From Aspidiotus rigidus (taxonomy: Eukaryota; Arthropoda; Insecta; Hemiptera; Diaspididae): a DNA stretch of 64,000 bases. The position numbers and the translations under genes are program-made. Positions 21,116 through 31,789 of this stretch are shown here, one piece after another. Positions within the stretch are counted from its first letter, which is position 1; the number at the start of each line of letters is the position of its first letter. The DNA is taken from assembly GCA_035079385.1 (NCBI GenBank), contig JAVHKY010000074.1:2089433-2153432 (forward strand), in the 5' to 3' direction. The notes under the pieces were generated by a model. It was given only the letters and a program-made list of their open reading frames with translations. It was not told the DNA's origin and did no database searches.

Positions 21116-22671
21116 ACTCCTCCCCCTCTTGTGACATCACAATAGGAATGATTGACAAGCAGATCATATCTTCCACTACTGATAAAGAAAATGATACAAT
21201 TTTTCCACCACAGTATCGTATCGCAATTTTTTCGCTCACTTTGGTTCACGTTATCCAAGAATACTATTTTGTGTATAGAACTGTTGAATTCGTTGAAAGG
21301 GAACGTGTCGAACGGTACCGGAGCACGATTGACTGTACTCAGGTTACTTCCCAGCTTCCTCTTTTGTATGAGCTGTTGTTTCATCCTACTCTTCGAATTT
21401 TTTTCGATCGCTCCATTCTTCAAAATTCTATCCCAACTTTGCCTCTCATCTACCAAAAATATGTCTTGACCAAATGACCAAGATGTTTTCAAAATTCTCG
21501 TGAAATCTGAAAAAAGAGAAAAAGTTTTTTATGTGATGGTATACCTTTTTCCCTGAAACTCGTTCTAAAACCACCACGCAAAAAGTGTGACACAGATAAA
21601 TACACATATATATTGGTGGTGGAATGTAACTGTATTAATATCACGAGGGAGCAATCAAGTGCAGATTATTGAACTACATTGCTATCGTACCTAATTCACG
21701 CTCGAGCAAAGTTGATTTCGGTACTGATGCCTGCGACTGAAGTTAATACTAGGAGTTTTCACGTCGTTGTCCACGATAGAAAGATTAAGTCCGAATGACG
21801 GCGTTTTATCTCGTGTCATGAAGACGGAAGACGATACCGCAAGAAAACCGCTGCAATATACACGAAAATATTCGTTTTGAAAATTCATTTTCTTACAAAA
21901 GCGACGTCGTGTGGAAAGGGTATCGTCTTCACCTTGTGCGAATGCAAATTCGCTCTTTAAATATTCCGCTTAATTTCGCTAAAGTAAACAGTTTTGAACA
22001 GACGACAAGTCTGTTACTTCGGAATAGTAAGTTCTCCCTTTTGATATTAATCCGTAGATTTTGAAGTTTGCTTTAATTTCGCCAAAATATCAGCGAACCT
22101 TCCACGCGCATTAAACCGTCAGTATTTACAACGTGAAATTGCGAGTGTATTTTTCGGTGTTATTTGATTCCTAGAAATTGTACCGTCTCGTCGGCAATGG
22201 CGATGATATTGATATTTTTATTGCGGAGGAGAAAGAAAAAGGGGTCTCGAGTTTCCTGTACTTCTGACTTTGGTTCTTCAAGTGCATTATTATTTATTAC
22301 TGAGAAAGATTAGGAAACTCTATTGTGAAGGTTGTCTAATTAACTGACCAAAAAAAGAGAAAGGAGACTCGACTGTTCATCTCCACTTTGAGGTAACAAT
22401 AGGCATACCGTTGCAAAAGGTCAAGTAATATCATAAGTATTTCGTTTTCTAATCCGAGCCGGATCGTGCGAGAAGAGTTTTGAGTTTTGTTGAGAACCAA
22501 GGGTTCTGTAAGGAGAGAATTTACACACTTACCAATAGAAATTAGATTCCCTTTCATTGTAATCAGCCTTTGGCCAAATTTTGTATGAGGGACGCATTTC
22601 TGGGTTTCAGTAATACTCTGCTACTGGGCCAACAACTTTGTTGCCTATACCTCCAAAATTACCTTTCCATA
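21116..22671. other. No supported gene
   Basis: The frames at 21079-21492 on both strands overlap each other and have no motif. The rest is ordinary AT-rich DNA. Confidence 0.4.
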
Positions 22672-22801
22672 AAAGACTGGAGTAACGGTGGACGAATTTT
22701 TCGCGTGCAAGGATAAATATAATATTTAAATGAAATAACGAGGCTTTTCCCGCACCGGTGCGGGAAAAGCCTCGTTATTTCATTTAAAGACTGGAGTAAC
22801 G
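22672..22801. repeat. Perfect 64-bp palindrome between 16-bp direct repeats
   Basis: Bases 22725-22756 and 22757-22788 are exact reverse complements with no loop (centre GCACCGGTGC). The whole is bracketed by AAAGACTGGAGTAACG at 22672-22687 and 22786-22801. The right direct repeat overlaps the last three bases of the palindrome. Confidence 0.95.
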
Positions 22802-23750
22802 ATTGCTGGCTTGAGTAGCCGCATGCCGTTATCCGGTGTTTGAGCAAAAACGATCGTACGTATTACATTTGTACTAGTCGAATACCTTTTCATAATTTAT
22901 GAAGCAAATGAACAACTTTCCAATCATTGCTTGACTTTTGAATTACAGTATGATGACTTGAACCGCGCGATTTCAGTTCTGTTTCTTGTTATGATGCATG
23001 AAGCCAAACTTAGTCCTATTGATGTACGTATTGTGGTTTGCACTGTTGAACCATCCCGTGCTTGAGGGTCGTCCGGGTATTCAATTAGGCATGCATTTTA
23101 GAGCACAGTAAAAATGAGGACTCCGAGCAGTATTTTTGTTTCAAGATCAGTAAATAATTTCGTGCACAGTCAGCGTGAAGTCACAGGGGTTATGATGGAA
23201 CGATACCGTGTAGGGAGGTGTATGGGCGCGTACATACGTCTGTGTGTGTTATTCGTTTCTCTTACCTACGAATTGTTTTCGTCTCTTTTTCCTTCGGATA
23301 CCTTTTTCCCTTCTCTCTCCTCTTTCTCTCGCTTCGTCTATTCGAGTTTCGCTCGGATAGTGCGTGAGCTTATCTAAGTTTCAAAGTTTATCCTGTTCTT
23401 GATGGCAAGTAGCGTTCGCGCTACTCATTTTCCTATCTCTCCCACTCCCAGGTTTATCGAGCGGCTCGATGTTGTCCGATAAACCTGATTCGTCCTCACG
23501 ATTCGTGGTAGGAGATGCGATAGCATTTCACCGTGCCGTCCTTCGACTCGACGTGAGCCAAATTCCCAGAGTCAACGACAGTATGCGTTTTCCTACGTGA
23601 GAACTCCCTCCCTCTGATTAGGAGCCCCATCATGTCTCTACCGTATCTGAACTAGCTGGTGCGAGGAGTGACTGTGAGAGGGATCCAGCTCTTTCTTTGG
23701 TACGAGTGAGTATTGCCTCACCTCCCCTTCTTCGACTTATCCGATCTACG
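22802..23750. other. No supported gene
   Basis: Short frames only, including an 87-codon one at 23114. No repeat family recognised. Confidence 0.4.
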
Positions 23751-23756
23751 AATAGT

Positions 23757-25385
23757 TTCTTCTTCTTCTTCAACCGCCATTTCCTTGGAGGAAGTTGGCG
23801 ATCCACAACGCCATTTGAATCTTCGAGGCGGCCTTCCGAAATAGGTCCGCTGAGCTGCAACCACACCATCTTCTCAGATCCTTGAGCCACGAGTTCTGAC
23901 GTCTTCCAATTGAACGTTTGCCTAAGATTTTTCCTTCTAAAATCAGCCGCAGGATTTCGTATTTTTCACCGCGTAGTACGTGCCCTAAGTACTGTAGCTT
24001 CCTTTTCTTGAGCGTGATCAGTAATTCTCTTTCTTTATTCATCCTGGTTAGTACCTCGACATTAGTAACTTTCTTGATCCAGGAGATACGGAGTATTCTT
24101 CGATACATATACATCTCAAATGCTGCAATTCTGCTCTCAATTGTCGGATCGAGCGTCCAGCATTCACATCCGTATAACAGCGTTGAGAAAATGTAGCATC
24201 GTATCATTCGCATCCGTAGTTCCAGACTTAGTTCGGACCTTGTGAAGAAGTTTTTCATATTCCAGAAGGCCCGTCTCGCCTGTTCGATCCGTCCGTATAC
24301 TTCCTTTTTTGTACTGCAGGTTTCTGTGAGTGTGGTGCCGAGATATTGAAAAGTAGGCACTTGTTCTATCGTTTCATTCTTAACCTTGATTGTCACATTC
24401 ACAGGGTGTTTAGCAAAAACCATACACTTTGTCTTGCCTGTGTTCAGCGTTAGTCCTAGGGCCTCACTATGCTGCACAACATTGTCCAACATTTGCTGCA
24501 GTTCGGCTTCGCTGCTGGCTATTATTACTGTGTCATCTGCATAGCGTATATTATTTATGGATACTCCGTTTATTTTTATTCCACCGGATGTTTCGTCTAA
24601 AGCTTCTTTGAAGATAGCCTCAGCATACAAATTAAACAGGAGTGGTGAGAGGACACATCCTTGTCTGACTCCACGTTGAATTTCTACCATTTCGGACTGC
24701 GTATTTTCCACTCTAATTTCTGCAACTTGGTTCCAATACAGTTCTGTAATGATCTGTATGTCTTTACTATCCACGCCTGTCGATTTCAATATTTCAATTA
24801 ATTTGCTGTGTCTAACCATATCGAAAGCCTTGCGGTAGTCTATAAAACATGTATATACGTTCACATTCATATCTCTGCATCTTTGTGTGAGTACATTAAT
24901 TGCATATAATGCTTCTCGCGTGCCCATTCCGCTCCGAAAGCCAAATTGCGAGTCGCTTAGCTGTGCTTCGCACTTGCGAAAGATTCTCGTGTGTATTATT
25001 CTCAGGAAGGTCTTTAGTACATGTGACATTAGGCTAATGGTGCGATATTCGTCACATTTTTCCGATTTTGATTTTTTAGGCAACGTTATAAACGTGGATT
25101 TTAGCCAGTCTTGTGGTATTCTTCCCGAATCATAGATTTTATTGAAGAGATTTGTGATCAGGTTTATTCCTTCTGCATCATTTTCCGCCATTATCTTTAG
25201 AATTTCACCATGCACTTCATCCGGTCCTGGCGCTTTATTGTTGTTCAGCCTTTTGATGGCATATACTACTTCGCTTTTCGTTATTTCAAATGCATCTTCT
25301 TGCTGTTTTTCAATTCTAGGTTTCACCCGGTCGTCTGAGAACAGTTCTTGGATATATTCTGTCCATCTCTGAAGTTTTTCTTTTA
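23757..25385 (-). CDS. Non-LTR retrotransposon reverse transcriptase (RTE-like), 5' truncated
   Basis: A 518-codon frame for a reverse transcriptase that would prime from nicked target DNA. Residues 20-40 hold the fingers motif LNNNKAPGPDEVHGE. Motif A is FIDYRKAFD (D163, D169), RQGCVLSPLLFNLY lies at 222-234, and the catalytic YADD is at 262-265. A thumb and a C-terminal RRRQNSWLKDLRRW-type segment follow. The frame remains open upstream of the nominal start to about 25383, where similarity stops, so the apurinic-type endonuclease domain is lost by 5' truncation. The 3' end carries a short GAA repeat (TTC on the plus strand, 23757-23770), common at RTE-type ends. No internal stop or frameshift was seen, so the copy is young. 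Clade assignment is by motif impression only. Confidence 0.9.
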
Positions 25386-25714
25386 TTCCAATACTCGTAT
25401 CCTATTCGTACTTTCGAATAGAGTCCGCCTCTTTTTGACCAGTTTGTGTTCTAAATTTATCCTACCAAACGAGGTGCTGGGTGGTTCCCCTCTTATCGGT
25501 GTGTTCTCGTAGATTGGCAATAATTTGAATCCCTGGACTATGTGTGTAGTCAGCGTGTCTACATCACAACAGTAAATAATGAATCCGACAGTAAGAGAGA
25601 GTCCTGCGCAGTAGAAAATTGAAAGTGAAATTGCAGTACACTTATAGTAGGTCTTTTGAAATAACATCACGAAAAAAAAAAAAAAAATCACAGTAAGTAT
25701 TAGGTCTTGAAAAT
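25386..25714. other. No supported gene
   Basis: A 124-codon minus frame (25383-25757) crosses from here into family D. Its C-terminal half has an ordinary amino-acid mix, but no motif was recognised. Confidence 0.35.
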
Positions 25715-26361
25715 AATATTGAAAATTTTCTGGCATAGCCAAATAAATGAAAATCATGTTCCATGTCTTTTATATTTTATCAGTCATCATGAAATATTTC
25801 AGACTAGGCTTCTACTAGATTAAGTGTTCGTGAGATGTTATTCGTTTACCTCTTTACCTATCTTGGCGTCGTATAAGTCTTGTATTCTCGGTTGGTATTG
25901 GGTCGATTTATATGAAATTGAGAATAATTGAAGTTTTATATTTGCTGTATGGAATAGGGTTATTTTTTTGATAATCGGATTGATAGAATTAGAGATTTTT
26001 CGATTTTAATTTAGAAAAATTCGGAGCGGGGTAAGTTGAACGTCAGTTCGTTAACCATCCGGCGTTAAAGGAATGAATGTTGCTATGGAAAATAAAGAGT
26101 GTTACTGACTTGTGCGCGAAAAGTGTTTCTTTCTCAGAAGGGGAGGGGGTTGTAAGTTGTGTATTATCAGTACACGAGATTGAATAAAAAATAATGGTTG
26201 GCAAGTTTTGAAAATGAATTTCTATCGGAAAACGACGTCATTATTGCCGTTATTAACGAAAACGACTATAAGTGAAATATAATGTAGGCTAGCCAATAAT
26301 GAACAAAATGGAAACTAAAAGAAATAGAGATGTACAAAAATAAGATACAAAAGTCGGTTTT

Positions 26362-26386
26362 GCTTTCGCGCTGCGAAAGCTTTTTT
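26362..26386 (+). other. Hairpin followed by six T
   Basis: GCTTTCGC and GCGAAAGC around a GCT loop, then TTTTTT. Compare 10977-11010. Confidence 0.55.
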
Positions 26387-26582
26387 GAGGTATCACCTTT
26401 CGTGGGGTGAACTCGCGGGTGCGTAATTTCTTGGTGACACCAGTGCCGGTGAACGCTGTCAATGAAGGATCCACGGAGTTGTTTAATCTGCGCGAGAGTC
26501 TCATCACTTATGAAGACCCGGTCGCGAGTGTGCTGCAGATTCCGAAGGATGCAAGAATTTGTATAGTAATGGAGGCATTATG
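26384..26582 (+). CDS. Small coding-like ORF inside family D
   Basis: No function recognised. The plus frame, open after a TGA at about 26385, gives about 65 codons beginning GITFRGVNSRVRNFLV and continuing TPVPVNAVNEGSTELF and PVASVLQIPKDARICIV before TGA at 26580-26582. The composition (Val, Asn, Pro, Glu) is protein-like, unlike the surrounding repeats, and GC content is higher. No ATG is suitably placed, so it may be an exon or a fragment of a longer ancestral gene. Both other strands are also partly open here, which weakens the case. Confidence 0.35.
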
Positions 26583-26605
26583 ACTGCATCAAATTCAAAC
26601 GAAAG

Positions 26606-27240
26606 GAAACGCGAATCGCTCCGCTCGTTCGCCCCCTGTCTCGCTGTTGTATTGGAATGGTATGTGACAATTCAAGTCTAGGGGACTTGGAAAAATTTCG
26701 ACTATCCAGCCATATATGATAGGAAGAGGGACTTGGAAAACTTTACCTATCTTGACGTCGTATAAGTCTTCTATGAGAAATATGAGGTAGCGCGAACTCG
26801 CTCCGCTCGTTCGCCCCCTGTCTCGCTGTTGTATTGGAATGGTATGTGACAATTCAAGTCTAGGGGACTTGGAAAAATTTCGACTATCCAGCCATATATG
26901 ATAGGAAGAGGGACTTGGAAAACTTTACCTATCTTGACGTCGTATAAGTCTTCTATGAGAAATATGAGGTAGCGCGAACTCGCTCCGCTCGTTCGCCCCC
27001 TGTCTCGCTGTTGTATTGGAATGGTATGTGACAATTCAAGTCTAGGGGACTTGGAAAAATTTCGACTATCCAGCCATATATGATAGGAAGAGGGACTTGG
27101 AAAACTTTACCTATCTTGACGTCGTATAAGTCTTCTATGAGAAATATGAGGTAGCGCGAACTCGCTCCGCTCGTTCGCCCCCTGTCTCGCTGTTGTATTG
27201 GAATGGTATGTGACAATTCAAGTCTAGGGGACTTAGAAAA
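26606..27240 (+). repeat. 182-bp tandem array, about 3.5 near-identical units
   Basis: Each unit contains GAACTCGCTCCGCTCGTTCG, GGAATGGTATGTGACAATTC and a family B segment. Units starting near 26785, 26967 and 27149 are identical as far as I compared them. The three nearly identical minus-strand ORFs of about 87 codons are by-products of the repeat. Confidence 0.9.
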
Positions 27241-27383
27241 ATTTCGACTCTCCAGCCATATATGATAGGAGAGGGGCTTAGAAGAATTTCGACTCTCGAG
27301 CCATATATGATAGAAGGGGGACTTGGAAAAATTTCGACTCTCGAGCCATATATGATAGAAGGGGGACTTAGAAAAATTTCGAC
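27241..27383 (+). repeat. Family B repeat units
   Basis: Three units of about 52 bp with CCATATATGATAG and GGACTT(A/G)GAAAAATTTCGAC. Confidence 0.75.
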
Positions 27384-27548
27384 TATTTATTTATTTAATT
27401 ATTTAATTATTTATTTATTTAATTATTTAATTATTTATTTATTTAATTATTTATTTATTTAATTATTTAATTATTTAATTATTTATTTATTTAATTATTT
27501 AATTATTTATTTATTTAATTATTCAATTATTTAATTAAATAATTATTT

Positions 27549-27580
<32 letters not shown>

Positions 27581-27598
27581 TTTATTGATTATTATTAT
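27384..27598 (+). repeat. TTTA/ATTA-rich microsatellite
   Basis: Long run of TTTAATTATTTAATTA-type repeats ending in TTTATTTA and ATT repeats. A G-run follows at about 27657-27676. Confidence 0.95.
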
Positions 27599-27735
27599 TA
27601 CGCGGGGTGTACTCGTGAATTTCTGAATCACCCACTGGGTAGAGATTTCTCTTGACGGGGGGGGGGGGGGGGGGGGTGTACTCGCGAGTTTCACAATCGG
27701 GGTCTGGCGAGAGAAAAGACATGGAACATGTCAAA

Positions 27736-29804
27736 ATTACTGAACAAGTAATGCCTCTTCCGCCTTTGCGGGTCTGCCCCGTTTACACTTTTGTTACAGG
27801 GGGACTGATTTCGCCTTCGAAGGGGCGGTAAGTTTCTTCGACCTAACTGTCATTCCTACAACGTGTTTACATTGACCTACTTTTTGAAAGGACGAGCAGA
27901 AACATGTATTATTGCTAGCGGATTCATTGATACATATGAGCCACATACTGTAGTATTTTTAGATGTATACCTAGTAGTAAATCAAGTTCAGTTCAGTTCG
28001 ATAGGGAAGACTGTGTGTATTTTCCATCACTTGATAATTAAGCCACATGAATTTCTACTGTGCTAATTCTGCTTTCCTTACTGCTCATTTTCTATTAATT
28101 ACTGTTCAGTGATTTACTATATAAATTCCTTCATTTACTGCTACAAAGTTGTATTTCTACTGCTCATTTTCTTATTGTGGTAATACTATTTTTGCTTGGC
28201 CGATAAATATTTCCCATTCAATTATAATAAGGCCATCCAGCCTGATTGAGGATCTCATGCACATTCTGAAATCAGGGCTCACTGTAAAGACATTTTGAAA
28301 GGCTGGATTGACGGAGTTGTCGCCTAACGAAAGTATGGCCATATATGACTGTTGCATGGATGAGAGGTTCATTGGTAATGGGGTGATCGGCTAAGGATCT
28401 AGGTTGATTAACGATACAATTAATGTAAATTGGGAGGTACGAAGCTGAAATGGAGGTGTTCATTTTTGTGACGTTCGAACAGGCTAAGTACTAATAAATA
28501 AATTCATCACGAGCGTGCTCTGCCACGCATCAAACGGTCTAATGTGCTAATGTCAAATCGTGGATGAATTTTTTTGCGTCGTTGAATTTCAAAAAATCAC
28601 AGCAACGTCGATTATGACTGGGCGATAACAACGATGACAATATTTCATCGCGCGAAAGAAGAGAGAAAAGTAAATTTTATTGTATTTCATTTTGAGCTTT
28701 TGTTTTTCGAGCATATCACCACCACTGTAGAACAAGATCTGCTTTATGTGAGCGCGTCTATGTAACCCAAGCACGGATGACATTCCCATTCGTGAACATT
28801 TGATTCACTCCGTGGCGCGGTGCCGTATATTTGTGTTACTGCAATAAAACATTACAACATATAAAAATCTCGTTACAGATTATGTTTTTCTCGTTTAGTT
28901 TTTTCGTTTTATATATTTTTCATATCCTTACATACGCCTCGACGTAATTCGCCGAATGCACGTACGTCGTAGAACATGATATGGCGTAAAGGGTTGAAGA
29001 GAAAGAGAGAGAGGATGGGAAAACTAAATTTGAAAAAAAAAACTTTTTGGGTTCCGTTTCACACCATCCTTGAGAAGCGAATAACCCGTTTCTACTTTTT
29101 GTTGTCTGCAAAGTACTACCGAGTTTTATATCCTTGTCCGGTGTGACTTTAAGTTTTATTTAATTGTGAAAAATGGCCGCTAAACTTCTCGCTTTGAAAT
29201 TTGTCCAGATTCGCGATACAATACAAGGATCTAAACCACACTGTGCTTCCGTTTGTTTTCATGATCCACCTCAATGAGGTGTAACCTTGCCAGATACGTA
29301 TTACTATTTATGATAGGTGTCTCCTACTCAGAGATTGTAATACTAATGTGGGATTAGGAAATATGAGAAGCGATTACTCTTGACATAGAATTGATTCGCT
29401 AGAAATCGAGCCGTGTCAATTACAAGAATCTTATATTCTTGATGAATTTTTATTGCTTTGTTTGGAACTTTTTGATTGGTGAAATTGCGTTGCACCGAAA
29501 TATGATTGAGTGACGAAGATCGACTTATCTTCGGAGTTGCACCAAAATATGAATGGTGTGACGAAGATCTTTTGGGCAGGACAGAGTATCAATCTTTTCT
29601 ATAAGGTCTAAACGCATTACCGACTCACTCGAAGTATTACGGATGGAGTAGTGAGGGAACACACTTGAAATGTTGTCATTGAGGTAGGATGAACACAATA
29701 CATTATTATTTAGTTTATGAATATTACAAATATGAAAGATGTCCAAAAATACTGTAATATCGCGTATGGCAGACTGGAGATCAACATCAAAAGACGGAAA
29801 GAAA
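27736..29804. other. No supported gene
   Basis: Frames up to about 125 codons occur but lack motifs or splice sites. The 29525-29902 minus frame runs into the GT microsatellite. No repeat family was recognised between 27800 and 29800. Confidence 0.4.
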
Positions 29805-29836
29805 GTTGAGAAATACCGACTTTTTACTGAACAGTG

Positions 29837-29875
<39 letters not shown>

Positions 29876-31480
29876 GGTTTTTGTTCGCCCGTTCGATGTC
29901 ATGAGTGGCCTCCATATACCGTTGTATCGAGATAGAGCATTTCACTTTCGTTTTCCTTTCTGTATATCGCTACATCCAGTTTCAAACTTATCCTGATTCC
30001 CCGTTCTCCGTTACTTCTCTTCCTATCAATTTCTCCTTTGCTATCTACCCTTCTCCCGCTGTCTCGATTATGCGGTAAACCGAGCCGATTAAGAAGGAGA
30101 AAGATTAGCTTGTGCTCGCCTCAACGATGGGTTTTGCTTGTCGTTCTGGCGGGAGTGGGTTTTTCCCTTCGACGGACGACGGGCGTTCTTTCGATAATAT
30201 TCCGGATTGAAAATAACGTGGCCGCCGAGGCCTGGGTGTATGAACGTACTCGCCGGAAATTTAATATAGATTCGGACGGGACATAAAATTTATATTTTCG
30301 AATATCATTTCTTATTGTGATCAGCGTTCCTTGAATTCGAGTCGAGATCTCCTAAATTTTTGGAAACTTGAAATGGTGATCGATTTTTCGAACTGCTCCG
30401 ATTCAGCCTTCCCGGATAATCGCATTTCAGACTGCGTAGTACTTTCATGCTTACGACGTAGTATAAATCATAGGGTATTCGAAAAATAACATTTCGAACC
30501 AACCGCGCTCAGACGAACGTGGGTCAACGAGTAAAAATTTCGAACTCCGATCTGAGTAACGAGGACACTCAACCTGCTTTTCAATCTACATCGATTCAAT
30601 GGGTTCGTAACGAGTATCCGACAACGACCGATAGCAGTACCACCAACGAAAATTATTCAAGTTTGTTATCTTGCACTTTTCTATTATTCCTATCGACTGT
30701 TTTACCTCAATTCTCCAGAATAGATCTATCGATATCTATCCTTGTCGATTTATGGTTTAGTTCCGGAGAATAAATTGTGTATATAAAAATGACTCTCGTC
30801 AGATATCGGCTCTTTTATTTCGATGAGCAGTTTTTCGATCCTAGGTCTAGCTAGACGCTGATTAGCGTTTCAATATGTGATCCGAATGTCGTTCGAGTAA
30901 TCTGACAAATTAGATGTGCGTCTCCCCCTTTCGAACCTTACTTCTCTAAATTTTTCGTTAAGTAGTCCCATAGTCTTCTCTTCTCTAGGTCTGTTTGACT
31001 GAATTTCCAATCCTTGCAGTTTTCTTTTCTTTTTAGTCCACACACAGTCAAGTTTTTTATATTTTTTTATTCGTAGAAAGGATGATTAATGATAGCGACA
31101 AACTATTTTTTGTAAGTTTGGAAAGAAGTAGAGCTTTCAACCGGCGACGACGATACCCTCCTTTAGAATTAGCGTTTCTCATAGCCTGAGTGATCTCTAA
31201 AAGTGACGCCGAACTGGACCTTTGGTCTAGCCTCGGGCTAACCCTTCCTTCCGATGAGTACTCACGCTTTCCGACTGAGCTGGATCTGGGTCCTATCCGG
31301 ACGGATAGGCTGGCATCAGAGTCTTGAGTATTCTTTGGAGTGGTCGTGGGTAGTCTGATGGCTATACTATGTGAAAGCTTCACCGGAATAAGCAAGATCA
31401 TTGTATTTAGCTTGCTGTCTCGATAGGTTACTTTACATAAATTATGTATAGTTCATGTTGGTAGCAGGACGAGGCTCTAC
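29805..31480 (+). mobile_element. Family A repeat, copy 3
   Basis: Full-length partner of the copy at 19480, starting TGAGAAATA and ending TGGTAGCAGGACGAGG (31460). It contains a (GT)n run at about 29842-29872, expanded compared with the other copies, and a TATA-like site near 30780. Confidence 0.7.
31057..31401 (-). CDS. Family A conserved ORF, 114 codons, copy 3
   Basis: Same frame as at 20711-21052, starting MILLIPVKLSHSIAIRL and keeping SLLEITQAMRNA and the basic LLLSKLTKNSLSLS tail. Differences are scattered substitutions with no frameshift. Function unknown. The conservation could reflect selection or simply a recent common source. Confidence 0.35.
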   Translation of the reverse strand: MILLIPVKLSHSIAIRLPTTTPKNTQDSDASLSVRIGPRSSSVGKREYSSEGRVSPRLDQRSSSASLLEITQAMRNANSKGGYRRRRLKALLLSKLTKNSLSLSLIILSTNKKI

Positions 31481-31485
31481 TCCTT

Positions 31486-31620
31486 ATGGCGGACTATTCG
31501 GATAACGATCCGAAATTCGAGTCGAAGACCGACGAATTTGTAGAGCCCGAAAACGTTAGCGAGAACGAAAATGAAAGACGAAAATGTACATGTATCTGTA
31601 AACTATGTGATTACGAATAA
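31486..31620 (+). CDS. Small ORF downstream of family A, 44 codons
   Basis: No function recognised. The ATG follows the family A end by about 10 bases. The peptide begins MADYSDNDPKFESKTDEF, is acidic, and ends with a Cys-rich tail (KCTCICKLCDYE). If family A is an LTR and leader, this would sit where gag starts, but it is too short and has no gag motif. The copy at 19480 has no matching ORF after its end. Confidence 0.3.
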   Translation: MADYSDNDPKFESKTDEFVEPENVSENENERRKCTCICKLCDYE

Positions 31621-31789
31621 ACTGGTTTCTAGTCAAAAAGAAAACTAATGTATTTTCGAACGATTAATACGATTACGAACTTTACACGAACAAACAATAT
31701 TTTCAAGTATTCTCAAATTAGATTGGATTGGGTAACTGACTTATTCATTTTACAGCTTAAGCTTATATACTAAAAGTTCAGGTACAAAT
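31621..31789. other. Short spacer before PLE2
   Basis: Nothing recognised. Confidence 0.4.

Larger units (their letters stand above)
25715..27735 (+). mobile_element. Family D repeat, copy 2, with inverted ends
   Basis: CATGTTCCATGTCTTTT at 25755-25771 is the exact inverse of 27714-27730, giving 17-bp inverted repeats around about 1.97 kb. The start matches 1400-1560 and the end matches 1860-1996. Inside are a coding-looking stretch (26384-26582), a 182-bp tandem array, family B units, a TTTAATTA microsatellite and a run of about 20 G. The element appears non-autonomous. Confidence 0.6.

Noticed and set aside
26595..27216. Three nearly identical 85-87 codon minus ORFs
   Set aside because: They are products of the tandem repeat and have no independent coding features.
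26606..27240. Regular repeats considered as a CRISPR array
   Set aside because: The whole 182-bp unit repeats, with no variable spacers, and the genome is eukaryotic.
27657..27676. Run of about 20 G as a functional element
   Set aside because: Most simply a homopolymer of uncertain length within family D.
31486..31620. Small ORF considered as the start of an LTR element gag gene
   Set aside because: It is too short, lacks gag motifs, and has no counterpart after family A copy 2.
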